The notes below the pieces were generated by a model. It searched no databases and had not been told where the DNA came from. It saw only the letters and a program-made list of their open reading frames with translations. From Burkholderia sp. WP9 (GTDB taxonomy: Bacteria > Pseudomonadota > Gammaproteobacteria > Burkholderiales > Burkholderiaceae): 64,000 nt of DNA. Shown piece after piece: positions 18,166-27,976 of the stretch. The first letter of the stretch is position 1; every line of letters starts with the position of its first letter. Position numbers and translations under genes: made by a program. The DNA lies in contig NZ_FNTG01000002.1 in the NCBI RefSeq assembly GCF_900104795.1, positions 310,001 to 374,000 of the forward strand, in the 5' to 3' direction.

Positions 18166-21090
18166 CTATTTGCGCCCCGACGCGCCACGCAGCCGCGCAG
18201 CGAACTCCCCGCGTCCCGCGAAATAGGTTTGCACGATGCGTGAGATCACGCCGTTCTCACCCGGCACCGCGGGCATCGCCGCGAACTGCGGCAGTGTGTG
18301 ACGCGCGTCGGCTTCCGCCGGATAGATGCGCACGCGCACGTCGTACCATGCGGCCTGGCCCGTCACGGGATCGGAGTTCGACATGCGTCGCGCCACGTCG
18401 TCGTCTCGGCCTGGCAACTCGTCGGTGATCAGGTGATTGAGCAGGAAACCGCGTTGTGATTCGTTCGCGCCCGGACCGAGGCTCCATGCGCCCGATGCCT
18501 TGCCGATTGCGTTCCATGTCCATACCGTGCCGGGCTCGACGGTCTCGCTGAAGCGCGCCATGCAGCGCACGCGACCCCATTGCGATTCGGCGTAGATCCA
18601 GCTGCCGTCGGCGATGCCGTTTTCAGCCGCCATCAACGGATTCATGTAGAGATAGTTCTCGCCATGAATCTGCCGCAGCCACGCGTTCTGAGAGTCCCAT
18701 GAGTGGTACATCGCCATTGGCCGCTGCGTCACGGCGGCAAGCGGAAAACGCGCGAGGTCCGTAGCCCCGCTTTCGAGCGGCGCGTACCAGAACGGCAGCG
18801 GATCGAAATACTTTTCAACGCGCGCGCGTAAGTGGTCTGGCGGCTGCCTGCCGCTCGTGCGGCCCTGCGCGGCGAGCCTGAACTTTTGCATTACGTCGGA
18901 GTAAAGCTGGATCAGGATCGGCTCGCCGAACTTGCGAAAACCGTTTTTGACCGCCCATTCGAGATACGGTCCGTTGCAGTTGCGCATGTATTGCAGCGTC
19001 TCGGGCAGCGGGTAATGGAACACACAGTTGTTCTTCGCGTACTCCTCCCATTGCCGCGGATTGGGCTCGCCGACCAACGCCTTGTCGCCGTCCGTACCGC
19101 GCCAGCCACTCAGAAAGCCCACGCCGGAATTTGGTGAAGTCGTGAAGTTGATAACGAAGTCGGGATAGTCCCGAAAGCGCCGCGCGCCTTCTGCAGTCGT
19201 GAAAGCCGGAAACTTCAGGCGCGACGCGAGTTCGATCAGCACTTCCTGGAATGGCTTGCATTCGCCGGTGGGCGGCACGACCGGCACGCGCACCGAATCC
19301 ACCGGACCGTCGAACTCGGAGATCGGCCGGTCGAGCATCGACATCGCGTCGTGCCGTTCCAGATAGGTCGTGTCAGGCAGAATAAGATCGGCGAAGGCCG
19401 TCATCTCCGACTGGAACGCGTCGCACACCACCAGAAACGGAATCTTGTACTCGCCGTCGTCGTGCTTGTCGACGAGCATCTCACGCACTTTCATCGTGTT
19501 CATCGACGAATTCCACGCCATGTTGGCCATGAAAATCATCAGCGTATCGATCGGGTACGGGTCGCCGCGCCATGCATTGGTAATCACGCTGTGCATCAAG
19601 CCATGCACGGCCAGCGGATATTCCCACGAGAAGGCCTTGTCGATGCGCACCGGGCCGCCCTGGTCGTCGATGAACAGGTCCTCGGGCGCGGCGGGCCAGC
19701 CGAGCGGACCGGTGGCGAGCGGCGTATTCGGCTTGACGGCGTCGGGGCTGTTCGGCGGTTTCGCCGACGGCGGCACGGCACGCGGAAACGGTGACTTGTG
19801 ACGGAAACCGCCGGGCCGGTCGATCGTGCCGAGCAGCGACATCAGCACGGCCAGCGCGCGGATCGACTGGAAGCCGTTGGAGTGCGCCGCGAGGCCGCGC
19901 ATCGCGTGAAAGGCCACCGGGTTGCCGGTGACCGTTTCGTGCGTCTCGCCCCATGCGTCGGTCCAGCGGATCGGCAACGTAATGCGGTGATCGCGGCAAG
20001 TCTGGATCATTTCACCGGCAAGGCGTCGAATCGTCTCCGCCGAAATGCCGGTAATGGCGGCGGCCCACTCGGGCGTGCAATCGGCCACCCGTTCGCGCAG
20101 CAACGCGAACGACGGCGTGACCGGCGTGCCGTCGTCGAGCGTATAGCGGCCGTCGAGCGCCGGCATGACACCCGCCGTGTGATGCGGCACGGCGCGCGCG
20201 GCATCCGCATCCCACCACAAATGATTCTGCGGAAACAGTGGATTGCCGACCGGCCGCTCAGGATCGCGCACGAACAGGCCGAAGTTTTCGCTGGCTTCGT
20301 CGAGATCGACGAGTTCCGCTGCGTTGGTATAGCGGCGCACGAACTCGTGATCCCATGCGTCGGCGGCAATCAGTTCGTGCAGAAACGCCATGAACAGCGC
20401 TCCGTCTGTGCCGGGTTTGATCGGCACCCATTCGTCGGCGATCGCCGCGTAGCCAGTGCGGATCGGATTGATCGCAATGAAGCGGCCGCCCGCGCGCTTG
20501 AACTTCGAAATCGCGACCTTCAGCGGATTCGAATGATGATCTTCCGCCGTGCCGATCATGAAGAAGAGTTTGGCGCTGTCGAGATCCGGGCCGCCGAATT
20601 CCCAGAACGAGCCGCCGATCGTATAGATCATGCCGGCCGCCATGTTGGCCGAGCAGAAGCCGCCGTGCGCCGCATAATTAGGCGTACCGAACTGTTTGGC
20701 GAAGAGTCCGGTCAGCGCCTGCATCTGGTCTCGCCCGGTGAAGAGCGCGAATTTCTTCGGGTCCGTGGCGCGAATCGCGCCCAGGCGCTTTTCGAGCACC
20801 TCGAAAGCCTGCTCCCACGACACCGGCTCGAACTGCGCACTGCCCCGCTCCGCGCCGGGCTTGCGCATCAAAGGTCGCGTGAGGCGCGCGGGCGAGTACT
20901 GCTTCATGATGCCCGAGGCGCCCTTCGCGCAGATCACGCCCTGGTTGAGCGGATGCTCCGGATTGCCGTCGATGTAGCGCACCTCGCCTTCACGCAGATG
21001 CACTCGAATGCCGCAGCGGCAGGCGCACATGTAGCAGGTGGTTGTCTTGACATCGAGACGTTCGTTCTGCGTGCGGGCGTGGTGTTCCAT
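18166..21090 (-). CDS. soeA: Molybdopterin catalytic subunit, SoeA-like (cytoplasmic sulfite dehydrogenase type)
   Basis: This 974-residue DMSO-reductase-family protein binds a bis-molybdopterin guanine dinucleotide cofactor. An N-terminal [4Fe-4S] site uses Cys19, Cys22, Cys26 and Cys54 (CYMCACRC, CAKG). HGGFCSANMAAG holds a cysteine at about the position of the molybdenum ligand. No twin-arginine signal is present, so the enzyme should stay in the cytoplasm; this and the A-B-C gene order match SoeABC sulfite dehydrogenases better than periplasmic DMSO or polysulfide reductases. The substrate cannot be proven from sequence. A GC-rich region of about 270 bp upstream presumably holds the promoter. 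Confidence 0.8.
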   Translation of the reverse strand: MEHHARTQNERLDVKTTTCYMCACRCGIRVHLREGEVRYIDGNPEHPLNQGVICAKGASGIMKQYSPARLTRPLMRKPGAERGSAQFEPVSWEQAFEVLEKRLGAIRATDPKKFALFTGRDQMQALTGLFAKQFGTPNYAAHGGFCSANMAAGMIYTIGGSFWEFGGPDLDSAKLFFMIGTAEDHHSNPLKVAISKFKRAGGRFIAINPIRTGYAAIADEWVPIKPGTDGALFMAFLHELIAADAWDHEFVRRYTNAAELVDLDEASENFGLFVRDPERPVGNPLFPQNHLWWDADAARAVPHHTAGVMPALDGRYTLDDGTPVTPSFALLRERVADCTPEWAAAITGISAETIRRLAGEMIQTCRDHRITLPIRWTDAWGETHETVTGNPVAFHAMRGLAAHSNGFQSIRALAVLMSLLGTIDRPGGFRHKSPFPRAVPPSAKPPNSPDAVKPNTPLATGPLGWPAAPEDLFIDDQGGPVRIDKAFSWEYPLAVHGLMHSVITNAWRGDPYPIDTLMIFMANMAWNSSMNTMKVREMLVDKHDDGEYKIPFLVVCDAFQSEMTAFADLILPDTTYLERHDAMSMLDRPISEFDGPVDSVRVPVVPPTGECKPFQEVLIELASRLKFPAFTTAEGARRFRDYPDFVINFTTSPNSGVGFLSGWRGTDGDKALVGEPNPRQWEEYAKNNCVFHYPLPETLQYMRNCNGPYLEWAVKNGFRKFGEPILIQLYSDVMQKFRLAAQGRTSGRQPPDHLRARVEKYFDPLPFWYAPLESGATDLARFPLAAVTQRPMAMYHSWDSQNAWLRQIHGENYLYMNPLMAAENGIADGSWIYAESQWGRVRCMARFSETVEPGTVWTWNAIGKASGAWSLGPGANESQRGFLLNHLITDELPGRDDDVARRMSNSDPVTGQAAWYDVRVRIYPAEADARHTLPQFAAMPAVPGENGVISRIVQTYFAGRGEFAARLRGASGRK

Positions 21091-21362
21091 GCGGGATCTC
21101 CGTCGCGGCTTCGGGCGGGCCGAAGCAGTGGTGATGCGATACCGCCCATCCTATGCGCGGCGACCTCACAAGGGAAATCGCCATTTTCGACGGAAAGTAT
21201 CCGCCACGCCGATAGTTTTGGTTTGCCTTTCAGTGATGCGCCGGTCCGCACCGAGCGCGAAAAGGCGGCCGCGCCGGCGTGCAAACCGGGCGGGCGCGTT
21301 GCCGCTCGTCAGCGGACTGGCACTACATGGCGACCCCGCGATGAATGCGCGAGCGCGGGTCG

Positions 21363-22295
21363 TCAGATTGGCGTCAACACCGCCTCGCCCGCGAAATGCC
21401 GCGTGGCGTTGCTCAGAAAGTTGTCGACCGAGGCCGTGATTGCTTCCGGCGAGCGGCCGCCCACGTGCGGCGTCAACACGACGTTCTACAGCATCAGCAA
21501 AGCTTGCGGCGGATCCGGCTCGCCCTCGTAGACGTCGAGCGCCGCACCGGCAATCGTCCCCGCCGTGAGCGCGTGAGCGAGCGCCGCCGTGTCGAGCACG
21601 CTGCCGCGCGCGACGTTGACCACGAAGCCGTGCGGCCCGAGCGCCTCGAACACCGCCGCGCCGATCAGATGACGCGTGCCCGCACCACCCGGCGTTGCGA
21701 CGATCAAAAAGTCGCTCCAGCGCGCGAGGTCTTCCACACTGTCGAAGTACCGATGCGGCGAGCCTTCACGCGGCTTACGGTTGTGATACCCGAGCTCCAT
21801 CTCGAAGCCCGCGCCGCGCCGCGCGACCTTCTCGCCGATGTTGCCGAGCCCGACAATGCCGAGGCGCTTGCCGGAGACGTTCGGGCGCATCGGCAGGTTG
21901 TCGCGCCAGACGCCCTTGCGCGTGGCCTGATCGAGCTGCGGCACATCGCGCACGACCGCGAGCAGCAAGGCGAACGCATGATCGGCCACGCAATGATCGT
22001 TGGTCCCCGCGCCGTTGACGAGAACGATCCCGCGTGAGCGGGCGTGGTCGACGGCAAGGTTTTCATAGCCCGCACCCAGCGCGCTGACGAGTTGCAACAG
22101 CGGCATGCGGTCGATTTCCGCGGCGGTGAGTCCGGTCGTGCCGTTGGTCAGCACGGCGCGAATCGTCTCGCCGTGCGCGTCGATGGCGGCGGCTCGCTGG
22201 GCGGCGTTGGGTGCGTAGATGACGTGGAACGCCGCTTCGATACTCGCGCGGCTTGCATCGTTCAAATGGATCAGAACCAGAAGGGATGGCTTCAT
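21363..22295 (-). pseudogene. 2-hydroxyacid dehydrogenase interrupted by an in-frame amber codon
   Basis: This NAD(P)-dependent D-isomer 2-hydroxyacid dehydrogenase would be 310 residues. The NAD-binding motif GIVGLGNIGEKVARR and the arginine region VNVARGSVLD are intact. A TAG at 21486-21488 stops translation after 269 codons (ending QALLML). The same frame then continues NVVLTPHVGGRSPEAI to a TGA at 21363. The lost part holds the catalytic histidine of TPHVGG, so the truncated product should be inactive. GAG to TAG, one base, would explain it. Possible causes are recent inactivation, a sequencing error, or readthrough. Confidence 0.85.
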
Positions 22296-22529
22296 GTCGG
22301 CGCTTTCGTCGGCAACGTGGATGGACGGAATAGATTTCGAGCCAGTGTAGCAAGGCTCGCCAAGGCATGCAGGCGAGCGACCGGGCCGCCCCGGCGCGCC
22401 TCAAGTCAATTGGAATACGGCCGTTATCTTGTTGAATGGCGGAGGCGAAAATGATGCGTAACCGGTCTTTCTTTTCAGCAACCGCCCAACCGGCTTTAAA
22501 ATAGCGGCACTTCCGATTCCGAGAACTCC

Positions 22530-24017
22530 ATGCTGGACATCCTGCCGCGTGGCCCCGCGCCCGCCAACGACGATTCCGAGATGTTCGAACTCGCGCCCGT
22601 CTCGCTGTGGCTCGAAGACTTCAGCGGCGTGCGCGCATTGTTCGACGCATGGCGGGCAGACGGTGTGACCGATCTGCGCGCGCATTTCGCCGCCAATCCG
22701 GGCTGCGTCGCGCAATGCGCGCATAGCATCCGCGTCATCAAGGTCAATCAGAAAACGTTGACCCAATTCGAGGCTGCCGATTTCGACGCGCTCAACGGCA
22801 ATCTCGCCTCGGTGTTCCGCGACGACATGCTCAAGACCCATCTGGAAGAGCTATGCCAGCTGTGGGCCGGGCAATCGCAGTTCACCAGCCAGACGGTCAA
22901 CTACACGCTCGGCGGACGGCGCCTCGACGTGCTGCTCAAAGGCGCCGTGCTGCCCGGCCACGAGGCGCACTGGGACCGGGTGCTGGTGTCGGTCGAGGAC
23001 ATCACCGAACTGGAAGGCGCGCGGCATCGCGTGACGCTTGCCGAGCAGTATGTGCGCGGTCTGTTCGAGTATTCGCCGGTATCGCTCTGGGTGGAGGATT
23101 TCAGCGCGGTCAAACGTCTGCTCGACGAAGCGCGCGCGGCCGGCATCAACGATTTCCGCGTGTTTACCGACGTGCATCCCGAGTTCGTCGAGCGCTGCAT
23201 GCAGGAAATCCACGTGCTCGACGTGAACCAGCACACGCTCGACATGTTCGCGGCCAAAGACAAGAAAACGCTGCTGGCGCATCTGCCTGATGTGTTCCGC
23301 GACGACATGCGCCCGCATTTCCGTGAGCAGTTGATCGATCTGTGGGACGGCAAGCTGTTCCAGCAGCGCGAGGTGCTCAACTATTCGCTCGATGGCAGCG
23401 AGGTGCACGTGCACCTGCAATTCTCCGTGCTGCCCGGCCATGAAAAGAACTGGGATCTTGTGCTGGTGGCGCTCACGGACATCACGGCGCGCAAGAAAGC
23501 CGAAGCCTATCTGGAGTTCCTCGGCAAGCACGACGTGCTGACCAAACTGCGCAACCGCTCTTTCTACGTGGACGAACTGAATCGGCTCGAACGCAAGGGT
23601 CCGTGGCCCGTCACGATCATCATGGCCGACCTGAACGGTTTGAAACGCGTGAACGATCAACTCGGCCACGCGGCAGGCGACGCGTTGCTGCGGCGCGCCG
23701 GCGAGGTGCTCGCCAAAGCGACCGAGACGCCGTTTCATGCGGCGCGCATTGGCGGAGACGAGTTCGCGATCCTCATGCCCGACACCGACGAGCGCGGCGG
23801 CGTCGCAATGGTCGATGCAATCAGGCAACTGGTCGAGATGAACAATCAGTTCTATCCCGGCTCGCCGCTGAGCTTCTCGATGGGCGCGGCCACCTGCCAA
23901 CGGGGCGACCGGCTCGAAGCGGGCGTGCAGCGCGCCGATCTGCTGATGTATGAGGACAAGCGCGCAACCTATGCGAACCAGCCGGCCGCCGGCGCCGGCG
24001 ACGCGGCGGGCCGCTGA
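22530..24017 (+). CDS. Diguanylate cyclase with two duplicated sensory modules
   Basis: This 495-residue signalling protein has two similar N-terminal modules of about 150 residues each, both PAS-like, sharing (A/S)PVSLW-EDFS, VNQ-TL, VFRDDM and VLPGHE--WD. A C-terminal GGDEF domain follows, with the intact motif GGDEF at about residue 408-412. It should make cyclic di-GMP from two GTP. The RxxD product-inhibition site five residues upstream is absent, so feedback control is probably lacking. No membrane segment is seen, so the sensor is cytosolic. It stands alone; a link to the exopolysaccharide genes is plausible but unproven. Confidence 0.9.
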   Translation: MLDILPRGPAPANDDSEMFELAPVSLWLEDFSGVRALFDAWRADGVTDLRAHFAANPGCVAQCAHSIRVIKVNQKTLTQFEAADFDALNGNLASVFRDDMLKTHLEELCQLWAGQSQFTSQTVNYTLGGRRLDVLLKGAVLPGHEAHWDRVLVSVEDITELEGARHRVTLAEQYVRGLFEYSPVSLWVEDFSAVKRLLDEARAAGINDFRVFTDVHPEFVERCMQEIHVLDVNQHTLDMFAAKDKKTLLAHLPDVFRDDMRPHFREQLIDLWDGKLFQQREVLNYSLDGSEVHVHLQFSVLPGHEKNWDLVLVALTDITARKKAEAYLEFLGKHDVLTKLRNRSFYVDELNRLERKGPWPVTIIMADLNGLKRVNDQLGHAAGDALLRRAGEVLAKATETPFHAARIGGDEFAILMPDTDERGGVAMVDAIRQLVEMNNQFYPGSPLSFSMGAATCQRGDRLEAGVQRADLLMYEDKRATYANQPAAGAGDAAGR

Positions 24018-24044
24018 CAAACAGACGCGCGGCCCGCCGCTCGT

Positions 24045-24347
24045 TTAGCCCGGCAGTTTGGCCGCCAGCACGTCGACCTTCTCGATACTGGGTGGCGAGG
24101 CGAACAGTTCGCCCGCCTTCGCCATCAACGCGGCGGCCACTTTGCCGTGCAGGTGCGCGTCACGGCCGCCTTCATCCGCGAAGGCATCGAAAATACCGAA
24201 TGTGGACGGCCCCAGCTTCAAGGCGAACCACGCAATGGTGCCCGGCTCCTCCTCGACGAGCGGCAGGCCGCCGAGCAGGAACGCTTCGACCTCTTTTTCC
24301 TTGCCTGGCCTGGCTTCAAGACGAACGTACAGGGCGAGTTTGACCAT
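24045..24347 (-). CDS. Antibiotic biosynthesis monooxygenase (ABM) domain protein
   Basis: This 100-residue dimeric alpha-beta-barrel protein of the ABM/YgiN family has a typical opening (MVKLALYVRLEARPGKEKEVEAFL) and the central EEPGTIAWFALK and DAFADEGGRDAHL segments. The start at 24347 has AGGAG seven bases upstream. Relatives oxidise quinones or small aromatics or are of unknown role. It lies convergent to the diguanylate cyclase gene. The 269 bases upstream contain only short GC-rich palindromes. Confidence 0.85.
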   Translation of the reverse strand: MVKLALYVRLEARPGKEKEVEAFLLGGLPLVEEEPGTIAWFALKLGPSTFGIFDAFADEGGRDAHLHGKVAAALMAKAGELFASPPSIEKVDVLAAKLPG

Positions 24348-24616
24348 GACAGAACTCCTGCTGTGAGATTCGGGCAATAGGCGTGCATTACAAATGCATT
24401 GCTAGCGTGGCGGCACACGCGGGATCGCCACGCTATCGGAAAGTATAGTCCGCCGCTCCTTTGGCGCCGCCACGCGCCCTTCAGGCGGGTATTTAAACGT
24501 GCCGGTTTGCGCTAGCGCAGCATTGCGCGTGCCGCACACCGGCGCCCCGGCACGCGTCCGCTATACTCGCGGACCCTGAAGTTATCCGCGGCCCGCCGCG
24601 GTCCGGAAACACAACC

Positions 24617-24958
24617 ATGTCGACGATTCCCGCCTGCCCGCAATGCGCAATGGAAAACACTTACCCCGACGGCGACAATTACGTCTGCCCGGATTGCGCG
24701 CATGAATGGCCGATCCACGCCGCCGCATCCGCCGACGACGCCGACCAACGCGTCGTCAAGGATGCCAACGGCAATCCACTCGCCGATGGCGATGCGGTCG
24801 TGCTGATCAAGGACCTGAAAGTAAAAGGCTCGTCGATCACGCTGAAAATGGGCACCAAGGTGAAGAGCATTCGCCTCGTGGGCGGCGATCATGAAGTGGA
24901 CTGCAAGATGGACGCCGGCAACTTCATGCTGAAGGCCGCTTATCTGAAGAAGGTCTGA
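24617..24958 (+). CDS. yjdM: YjdM/PhnA family zinc-ribbon protein
   Basis: This 113-residue cytoplasmic protein has an N-terminal zinc ribbon (CPQC and CPDC) followed by a small beta-barrel domain with the highly conserved stretch DGDAVVLIKDLKVKGSS and the C-terminal NFMLKAAYLKKV. The family was once called PhnA from phosphonate clusters, but it has no proven catalytic role in phosphonate breakdown. Length is normal. It is a single gene, with a TATACT hexamer at 24562-24567 that could be its minus-10 box, although no good minus-35 was seen. Confidence 0.93.
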   Translation: MSTIPACPQCAMENTYPDGDNYVCPDCAHEWPIHAAASADDADQRVVKDANGNPLADGDAVVLIKDLKVKGSSITLKMGTKVKSIRLVGGDHEVDCKMDAGNFMLKAAYLKKV

Positions 24959-24988
24959 GCGAACAGCGCCGCCCGCGAACGCCGGCGC

Positions 24989-26389
24989 TCAAACGCCCGG
25001 AAAGCGCAATTCGAAACGCACCACGCCCGGCGCCGGACACACCACGCACGCGGTGCCGCTGTGCAGATGCATGATCGCCTTGACGATCGCGAGGCCCAGA
25101 CCACTCGATTCGGTGAACGCGCTGCGCGCCGCATCCGCGCGATAAAAGCGGTCGAACAAACGCCCCAGTTGCTCTTCGGGAATGGGCGCGCCGTCGTTTT
25201 CGACCACCACCGTGGCGCCCTCTTCGTCCTGCGAGCCGCGCAAACGCACCACCGTATCGCTCGCGCCGTAACGCACCGCATTGACGACCAGGTTATTGAT
25301 CGCACGCCGGCACAGCATGGGATTCACCCATGCCATACCGTCTGCCTCGACCACGAAGCGCATGCCGCGTTCGTCGGCGGGACCTTCGAAATAGTCTGCG
25401 ATCCTGACGAGTTCCTCGCGCAGGTCGATCGGCTCACGTTCGACTGAGAGCGCCGCATGGTCCGCATGCGCAAGAAACAGAATGTTTTCCGCGATGTGAC
25501 TGAGGCGACTCAGCTCCTCCAGATTCGATTCAAGCACCTGCTGATACTCTTCGGGCTCGCGTGTCCTCGCGAGCGTAACCTGGGTCTGCCCGATCAACGC
25601 GCCAACCGGGGTGCGGATTTCGTGCGCCAGGTCGGCGGAAAACTGCGACAGATGTTGATAACCGTCGGCGAGACGGTCGAGCATGGCGTTGAACGCGTGC
25701 GTGAGCTGGCGCAATTCGAGCGGCGCCGCCTCGCTGTCGAGCCGCACGGACAGGCTCGCGGGGCTGATCTGCGCGGCCCGCGTGGCAATCTCGCGCACCG
25801 GGCGCAACGCTCGGCGCAGCACGCAATAGGCGAGCAGCGTCGCGGCCAGCATGCCGATCAGCGTGGCCAGCAGGATGCGGTTGCGATAAGCGGCCAGCAT
25901 GCGCACTTCCTGCGTCATCGGGTGACCGGCGATCACTTCGACCTCGGTGCCGTCTTCGCGCGCTCGGGCGGTGGCGATCGCCCAATGCACCGGCACTCCG
26001 TCGGCGAGCCGGGTCTGGCGAATGTCGGCAAAGGTCGGCAGACGGCCCTCCTCGCCGGCCTGCAACGCGGGCACCGCCACGCCACCCGGGTTCACGTCGA
26101 TAAACGGCGCCTCGCCCGGACGGCGAAACAGCAGCACGTCCTGTTCCGCGCCGAGCATGGTCTCGAACAGCAACGGCCGGTCCTTCAGTTCGCCGACCGA
26201 GTAGAGATCGCGCACAATCCGGCTGAAATGCTCGACGCGCCCGGTCAGCACCACGTCGGCGCGGCGCTGCAACGACAGCTCCGCGGAGCGGTAGAAATAC
26301 GCGCCCAAAGTGCCGATCACCACGCAGGCAATCGACGCGAACAGCACGGTGGTGCGAGCCGTGAGCGAGCGCCCGGTCCAGAATTTCAT
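24989..26389 (-). CDS. Membrane sensor histidine kinase (CusS/HprS/IrlS type)
   Basis: This 466-residue inner-membrane kinase has a first membrane helix near 13-35, a periplasmic sensor loop of about 150 residues, and a second helix near 190-210. These are followed by HAMP, the H-box [17 protein letters not shown]-box [11 protein letters not shown] and G-box [10 protein letters not shown]. Its start overlaps the regulator stop as ATGA, so the two are coupled. Family members sense copper, silver or reactive oxygen and chlorine in the periplasm. The divergent operon on the other side of the regulator encodes a periplasmic protein and a molybdoenzyme, its likely targets. Confidence 0.92.
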   Translation of the reverse strand: MKFWTGRSLTARTTVLFASIACVVIGTLGAYFYRSAELSLQRRADVVLTGRVEHFSRIVRDLYSVGELKDRPLLFETMLGAEQDVLLFRRPGEAPFIDVNPGGVAVPALQAGEEGRLPTFADIRQTRLADGVPVHWAIATARAREDGTEVEVIAGHPMTQEVRMLAAYRNRILLATLIGMLAATLLAYCVLRRALRPVREIATRAAQISPASLSVRLDSEAAPLELRQLTHAFNAMLDRLADGYQHLSQFSADLAHEIRTPVGALIGQTQVTLARTREPEEYQQVLESNLEELSRLSHIAENILFLAHADHAALSVEREPIDLREELVRIADYFEGPADERGMRFVVEADGMAWVNPMLCRRAINNLVVNAVRYGASDTVVRLRGSQDEEGATVVVENDGAPIPEEQLGRLFDRFYRADAARSAFTESSGLGLAIVKAIMHLHSGTACVVCPAPGVVRFELRFPGV

Positions 26390-27057
26390 GAGCCGTCGCC
26401 GAAGGTGTAGCCGATGCTGCGCACCGTATGAATCAGCTTCTTTTCGAACGGATGATCGACCTTGGCGCGCAGCCGTTTGATGGCCACGTCGACCACGTTG
26501 GTGTCGCTGTCGAAGTTCATGTCCCACACTTCGGACGCGATCTGCGTGCGCGACAGCGCTTCGCCCTGACGGCGCACGAGCAGATGCAAAAGCATGAACT
26601 CCTTGTTGGTGAGCGGGATCTCGACGCCTTCGCGCGTCACCTTGCGACGCAGCACGTCGAGCTTCAGGTCGGCGATCTCGAACACGTCGCTCTCGCGGAT
26701 CACGCCACGGCGCAGCAGCGTGCGGATTCGCAGCACCAGTTCGGTAAACGAAAACGGCTTGACGAGGTAATCGTCCGCGCCGAGTTCGAGACCGCGAATA
26801 CGGTCGCTGACATGGTCGCGCGCGGTGAGGAAAATCACCGGCAGATCGCGCCGTGCCCGCAGCGCGCGCATGATTTCCCAGCCGTCGATACCAGGCAGCA
26901 TCACGTCGAGCACCACGAGGTCGTAAGGATTTTCGAGCGCCATGTGCAGGCCGTCCGTGCCGGTGCGGGCGAGATCGACCGCATAGCCGCTCTCGCGCAA
27001 GCCCTTCTTCAGGTAGTCGCCGGTTTTCGGATCGTCTTCTATGACGAGGATGCTCAT
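26386..27057 (-). CDS. OmpR-family response regulator (CusR/HprR type)
   Basis: This 223-residue regulator has a receiver domain with phosphorylated Asp51 ([10 protein letters not shown]), acidic residues in VIEDD, and lysine in YLVKPF, then a winged-helix DNA-binding domain with the family ending [10 protein letters not shown]. The frame is open upstream to 27186, but MSILVIEDD at 27057 is the standard start. It is the first gene of a two-gene operon with the kinase and is divergent from the periplasmic protein gene at 27253. Direct repeats in the shared upstream region are likely its binding site. Confidence 0.94.
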   Translation of the reverse strand: MSILVIEDDPKTGDYLKKGLRESGYAVDLARTGTDGLHMALENPYDLVVLDVMLPGIDGWEIMRALRARRDLPVIFLTARDHVSDRIRGLELGADDYLVKPFSFTELVLRIRTLLRRGVIRESDVFEIADLKLDVLRRKVTREGVEIPLTNKEFMLLHLLVRRQGEALSRTQIASEVWDMNFDSDTNVVDVAIKRLRAKVDHPFEKKLIHTVRSIGYTFGDGS

Positions 27058-27165
27058 GGTGCTCAGTGCTCCAATTCGGGCTTCGGCCCGGAGGCTCGCT
27101 CGAAGGCTCGCTGACATGCGGGACGTGGATATGCCGGTCATTTTACGTGGCCGTTGCGCGCCATT

Positions 27166-27193
27166 CATGACGTTTTTGTCATCCATCTGTCAC
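27166..27193. promoter_or_regulatory. Candidate binding site of the adjacent response regulator
   Basis: ATGAC (27166-27170) is inverted as GTCAT (27178-27182), and TGTCAT (27177-27182) is repeated directly as TGTCAC (27188-27193) with an 11-bp period, the spacing usual for OmpR-family regulators. It lies between the two divergent genes, about 60 bp before the rightward start. Assignment to this regulator is inference. Confidence 0.55.
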
Positions 27194-27252
27194 TCGCCGG
27201 AGCCGGTCCCGAGTCTAATCTGCCCCCATCGTTCACCACCTGGAGCAGATTC

Positions 27253-27885
27253 ATGAAGATGGTTTCCGCGCGTGCGTTGCGCACCTTCGTCGCCCCGGCG
27301 CTCGCCGCCGCTGCGTTCCTCACCGCCGGTCCGGCCGCATACGCCCAGAACGCCATGCCGACCGGCGTGCGCGGCACGGTAACATCGTTGTCGGGCGACC
27401 TGCTCAAGGTCCACACGCGCGACGGCAAGGACGTCGACGTGAAGCTCGCCAAGGACACGCCGATTCGCGGCGTCGTGCTCGCCGACGTGAACGACATCAA
27501 GCCGGACAGCTACGTGGGCACCGCCGCGATCCCGCAAGCGGACGGCACGCTGAAAGCACTCGAAGTCCACGTGTTCCCCGCGAGCATGCGCGGTGCCGGC
27601 GAAGGGCACCGTCCGTGGGATCTCGGCGGCAACAGTTCGATGACCAACGGTACGGTCGGTTCGCTCGTGGTCAGCAACGGCCGCACGATCACCGTGAAGT
27701 ACAAGGACGGCGAAAAGAAGATCGTGATTCCGCAAGACGTCCCTATCGTCGCGCTGGAACCGGGTGACCGCTCGCTGCTCGTGCCGGGCGCGAAGGTCGT
27801 GCTGTTCGCACACAAGGAAGCCGACGGCTCGATGGCGGCCAACTTCATCTCCGCGGGCGAGCACGGCGTAACGCCGCCGATGTAA
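27253..27885 (+). CDS. Secreted periplasmic protein with repeated small beta domains (DUF5666-like)
   Basis: This 210-residue protein has a clear signal peptide ending near AAYAQ (about residue 31). The mature part contains two similar modules, each starting with a G-V-G/T pattern: GVRGTVTSLSGDLLKVHTRDGKDVDVKL and NGTVGSLVVSNGRTITVKYKDGEKKIVI. Likeness to DUF5666-type proteins is tentative. TGGAG precedes the ATG at seven bases. It is the first gene of a rightward operon with a cytochrome b and a molybdoenzyme, divergent from a two-component regulator. A metal- or ligand-binding role in the periplasm is possible but unshown. Confidence 0.75.
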   Translation: MKMVSARALRTFVAPALAAAAFLTAGPAAYAQNAMPTGVRGTVTSLSGDLLKVHTRDGKDVDVKLAKDTPIRGVVLADVNDIKPDSYVGTAAIPQADGTLKALEVHVFPASMRGAGEGHRPWDLGGNSSMTNGTVGSLVVSNGRTITVKYKDGEKKIVIPQDVPIVALEPGDRSLLVPGAKVVLFAHKEADGSMAANFISAGEHGVTPPM

Positions 27886-27976
27886 CACGACATTGCCGTT
27901 TTCCGGTTTGTTCGAGCAGCCGCGCTTTTTTAAATGGCGCGGCTTTCCAGCTCCCGTTCGCCTCGCGATCCTTTCC

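Noticed and set aside
22851..24020. 389-codon leftward frame opposite the diguanylate cyclase
   Set aside because: Shadow frame; no family likeness, while the rightward frame has an intact GGDEF.
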